A stretch of DNA of 64,000 nt from Coniella vitis (Eukaryota; Ascomycota; Sordariomycetes; Diaporthales; Schizoparmaceae): assembly GCA_011317545.1 (NCBI GenBank), contig WUJK01000008.1, forward strand, positions 992,001 through 1,056,000. The letters are read 5' to 3'. Both the position numbers and the translations under genes were made by a program. Under the pieces are notes generated by a model. It did not search any database. It was not told where the DNA came from and saw only the letters and a list, made by a program, of their open reading frames with translations. Shown here piece by piece: positions 61,243 to 64,000 of the stretch; position 1 is the first letter of the stretch; each line of letters opens with the position of its first letter.

Positions 61243-61254
61243 TTTTTTAGAAAG
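58161..61254. repeat. 3.1-kb AT-only block of microsatellites and a recurring AT-rich motif
   Basis: Almost pure A/T with rare C and G. Arrays seen: (TA)n at about 58410-58435; TTTATCT/TTTATTCT-type arrays at 58560-58880; (TTTATCTA)n, about 24 units, at 59790-59985; (TTTATTCT)n at 60895-60963; and (TTTA)n at 61125-61245. A motif like 'ATATATTATAAAGCTTAATT' recurs near 59435, 60055 and 61025. The last two copies each follow an array (ending at 59985 and 60963) at short distance. I see no coding relic, unlike the left block. It could be a decayed repeat or an AT-rich structural region. Confidence 0.75.
59790..59985. repeat. (TTTATCTA)n microsatellite array
   Basis: About 24 nearly perfect tandem copies of an 8-bp unit within the AT-only block, flanked by (TTTA)n on the left and TTTAACTC units on the right. 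Confidence 0.9.
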
Positions 61255-61288
61255 GTAGCGAGAAAAGTAAGTAAAAGGGTAGGTATAA

Positions 61289-61430
61289 GGGTAGCTAGAA
61301 GGGTAGCTAGAAGAGTAGCTAGAAGGGTAGCTTAGAAAGGTGGCTTAGAAAGGTAGCTTAGAAAGGTGGCTTAGAAAGGTGGCTTGGAAAGGTGGCTTGG
61401 AAAGGTAGCTTGGAAAGGTAGCCCAGAAAC
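61289..61430. repeat. Minisatellite of 12-13-bp units (GGTRGCTTRGAAA)
   Basis: Tandem copies of GGTRGCTAGAAG (12 bp, left part) pass into GGTRGCTTRGAAA (13 bp, right part). About eight 13-bp units are clear from 61327 on. Unit differences are mainly A/G. It joins the AT-only block to normal sequence. Confidence 0.85.
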
Positions 61431-62399
61431 GTACTAACAGTTAAGTGCATATAAATGTTGCAATTTATAGCTAATATAGGTGGCGCTATTAACAATTAGT
61501 TAGGGCTGCTGCAGGTTTTACGGGCCGTTTTGGTTGTATGCACTAACGCCTTGACCGGACTTTGTGGATACTGAGCTGTAGTATATAGATTAGGACTATA
61601 TACATAGTATACTAATATTTGAAGAACTTTAGGTAAGCATGTAGCTACTTGGGTACTTGACATCTTGGGATGCAGGGTCCCGGGAACACTCATGCAAACA
61701 ATCAACTGCCCCACAGCCACTAGCTCCAGTTTCTGGCGGGCGCTTGCACATGGTGAGGCTGGCCCCATGCCGTCATTACTTAGTAGTGGGATCTGAGACT
61801 GAAATGACGGGAGGAACGTGGAGGTATTGCAAACGATGGAAACAGAAAACAGCAGAGCAACGGATGGAGTTGGGTTGCGTTCAATGCTGCGTCGATTGTT
61901 GGCATATCTACTGTCCACAGGCTTGGATGCCGGTCATTTCGCTCCAGACAGCGCTAGACCAGCGAGCCATCACGCCAGCAAGCTGTAACAGGGATCGCGT
62001 GATTGGGAGCCCCAGAAGACAACCGGCCGCGACGAGCCAATCTCACTGGTGGCAGCCCTGCCGCCCACTGCCGCCCGCTAATGTGGTTTTCTGCGTGGAG
62101 GGGGCCGCGGGCCTGACCCTTCTAAACGAGGGGGGTCCCTGGTGCTCGTTGGTGGGCTTCTGGGAGCTGGCACCGGGAGTGTGCAGCGCACCGCTGAAAG
62201 GCACCATGCTGCGGACCTCGTCTCGATCGACTCAGCAGCAACAGCAGCCCCCCCGTTCAACCAACGACGACAGTCCATCCATCCCATCCATCCCATCCAT
62301 CTCCATCCCAGGTAACGCGTCGACTCGGTTGTCTCTTCCCGGAAAAGAAAATCCCTTGTCGCCATCCCTCATGGCGGCCTAACTCATGGCAGACCGAAG
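61431..62399. other. Region between the minisatellite and the interrupted coding sequence
   Basis: Normal composition from about 61490 on. A good start context (CACCATG) at 62208 opens a 58-codon frame ('MLRTSSRSTQQQQQPPRST') ending at 62382, with an imprecise CCATCCATC repeat at 62274-62311. It could be an upstream ORF or first exon, but I could not link it to anything. Confidence 0.35.
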
Positions 62400-62873
62400 C
62401 AACACGCACGGCCACTGGAACTCTCGCTCGTCGCCATTGCTCGCCGCCACCGCACAGTCATTCGCAGCATCGTCACCGCCGCCGCCGCCGCTATCACCAC
62501 CCCTCCCAATCTCATCAAATACCCAGGCGCGCCCTCTTAAATCCGACGTTGCCTCGATTTCAACACCGACGACCTCTTCCTCATCTCCCTCCTCCCTCAG
62601 CCACCAAACAGCTCCGCCACTCCATTCCCACTCTCTCCGCGACTCGGCGCCAGTGACTGCCTCGAATTTGAATCTTGACACGACTTCCTCGCATACAAAC
62701 ACAAACACAAGCCCAGCACCAGCGCTTGCGTCCACTCGAAGAACATCAACCGCATCTGGTACAACCGCAGACTCACGAAGCGCGTCCTGCAGAGCCCGCT
62801 CCCCGTCCCCGTCGAGCCCGTCCGCGTCCTCGCCATCCGCCGCTGCTTCCGACAGAACAAGGTACTTATTTGA
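62400..62873 (+). pseudogene. Interrupted coding sequence of unknown family
   Basis: The frame starting at 62400 has strong coding character but contains TAA at 62538-62540 and TGA at 62676-62678. After the second stop, 55 of 61 codons (62679-62861) end in C or G. The peptide there reads 'DFLAYKHKHKPSTSACVHSK', then 'NINRIWYNRRLTKRVLQ' and 'PVEPVRVLAIRRCFRQNK', and stops at 62871. The middle part reads 'LDFNTDDLFLISLL' and 'SPRLGASDCLEF'. Both stops could come from CAA or CGA by one C-to-T change. No intron removes them cleanly. I do not recognise the family. Alternatives are a live gene with undetected splicing, or base errors in the sequence. Confidence 0.4.
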
Positions 62874-63916
62874 ACATACTGCAATGTTTTCCACTTGATC
62901 TGCACGAACAAAAGCCCTCTTTCTTTAGCACATACGCGCTCTGTCTGGTTCGTCAGCTCTTGCGGTTTGTCGGTTGTGGTGGCGGTGTTACTGCTGCTGC
63001 TGCTGTTGTCGTGTTGAGCCAAGTTGTCCAGCTCCAACAGATGCAAGAGCGTAGCCAAAAAGCAAAGCGTGTATGCCCCTTCCCCTTCAGCACCGATTGG
63101 CATACTCGCACCTGGCTCCTTCCCTCCTTGCCCCCCCCCCCCTATTGTGTCCTGTCCGTGACCACAGTATCGATATTGCTCGCCCGTCTCAAGTGCCATC
63201 GGCGCCTGCATGTGGCCCCTCCCCCGCCTAATCCAACGTTGAACCTTTCATTCCTGCCCTCTGGCATCCACCGGCTCCAGCGCTTCACTAGCCTAGCTTA
63301 GGAGCGTCTAGCGACCTCATAAGTGGTGATTGATCCTTCTGCCGTGGTGCTGCGTCTAGGGCCCGGGAGCTGGTTCGAGCTGGTCGTTTTCCCCCTCCCC
63401 AAGCTCAACCTTCCGTCATCAGTAGCGCTGCTGCTAGGATCGGGGATTTTGGGGCAGCGTCAACCTCTCCAAACCCACAACCGCAAACCGCACAAGCCCA
63501 AAGCGCCTTCTACTTATTCACCAACTTCATCCTAACCGACAAAGCACCGCTTTCTCTACACCACTCCCAACATCCAGTGATCGGTCCGCAGACGACAGCC
63601 TCCACTTTTAGGCATCGACACGACTTTCAGTGCTGCTGCTGCTGCTGCTGCCGCCGCCGCCGCCGCCGCCGCAAGCTATTGTTGTGTGGTTCTTGTCTAC
63701 TATCAGAGGAAGCGAGCCCAGCAATCATCCATCAGCCCCGATTGTCATTCATCTATTTCTACACTTTCTACTCTCCCGTCACTCTTTGGATTTTCTCCTC
63801 CCGTCACCAGCCCTTCCCATACGTTCGTCCCCATATACCAAGGCAATTACTCTCTGCCTGACCGCCAGACGCCCATTTCTGCAACGAAACAATGAGACTG
63901 GCCCCAGTATTTACTC
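62874..63916. other. Probable 5' leader and promoter of the gene at the right edge
   Basis: Pyrimidine-rich sequence with CTG/CCG trinucleotide runs at 63632-63672. Open frames on + (up to 208 codons at 62675-63301) are low-complexity, and no clear gene is supported. A splice-like segment (GTACTT at 62862 to TTTAG at about 62928) is followed by a hydrophobic stretch ('TAAAAVVVLSQVVQLQQMQE'), which could be an exon of an unidentified gene. Confidence 0.35.
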
Positions 63917-64000
63917 ATGTCTCCAAATAGGCCCACCACACGCTCCTCTGCTCGCCAGGCCGCCAGGTCCGCTCGTCCTGCTGGTGCACCCTCTGGTCCC
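63917..64000 (+). CDS. First 28 codons of a gene running off the right edge
   Basis: ATG at 63917 opens an in-frame stretch to the window end: 'MSPNRPTTRSSARQAARSA' followed by 'RPAGAPSGP'. The Arg/Ser/Ala/Pro-rich start follows a long pyrimidine-rich leader, as for many large fungal proteins. A 'TRSSARQAA' start is reminiscent of HECT-type ubiquitin ligases, but 28 residues are too few to name it. Confidence 0.5.
   Translation, partial: MSPNRPTTRSSARQAARSARPAGAPSGP

Noticed and set aside
62379..62894. 171-codon - strand frame opposite the interrupted coding sequence
   Set aside because: Its codon bias is weaker than that of the + frame. It is best explained as a shadow of the GC-rich coding sequence.

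Overview
The window is genomic DNA of a filamentous ascomycete (Pezizomycotina; probably Sordariomycetes, though that rank is a guess). The evidence is protein-coding genes with short GT-AG introns carrying CTAAC-like branch sites, fungal-only families (UstYa/DUF3328, fungal rhodopsin-domain membrane protein, Zds1, Cue2, DUF2433), and two AT-rich blocks. In the left block, retrotransposon copies differ almost only by transitions and their codons are full of TAA/TAG stops, as expected of repeat-induced point mutation (RIP).

Left block (1-18540): RIP-degraded transposons, nested. A Gypsy-type chromovirus on the + strand (RT/RNase H about 3760-5579, integrase and chromodomain 16207-17260) is split inside its integrase by a 10.6-kb LTR element (5580-16206; two 339-bp LTRs, 5-bp target duplication) on the - strand. 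That element is itself split twice: by a 1.62-kb LTR element holding only a gag-like reading frame (6622-8241; 182-bp LTRs), and by a 1.73-kb unclassified insert inside pol (11992-13718; 15-bp flanking duplication). A tRNA-like relic lies at 17273-17344.

Gene-rich block (about 18540-58160), left part: a UstYa-like oxidase (-), a proline-iminopeptidase-like hydrolase (+), a predicted 69-aa secreted peptide (-) and a fungal rhodopsin-domain membrane protein (+). This looks like an accessory, perhaps secondary-metabolite, locus beside the transposon block. A 2.2-kb stretch with decayed coding fragments follows.

Core part: NPC1/Ncr1 sterol transporter (-), Cue2-type CUE/DUF1771/Smr endonuclease (-), amidase-signature enzyme (+), GH78 rhamnosidase-like secreted enzyme (-), Zds1-like regulator (+), DUF2433 phosphoesterase-like RGG protein (+), CoQ5 methyltransferase (-), a 52-aa membrane protein (-), and branched-chain 2-oxoacid dehydrogenase E1-alpha (-). 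These are mostly unrelated housekeeping genes; CoQ5 and E1-alpha are both mitochondrial.

Right part: a second AT block (58161-61254) is almost pure A/T, built from microsatellite arrays alternating with a recurring AT-rich motif, and ends in a 13-bp minisatellite. Beyond it lie an interrupted coding sequence (62400-62873) and the first codons of a gene that runs off the right edge. Exon borders were derived by hand from splice signals and reading-frame continuity. Family names come from motif recognition, without database search.
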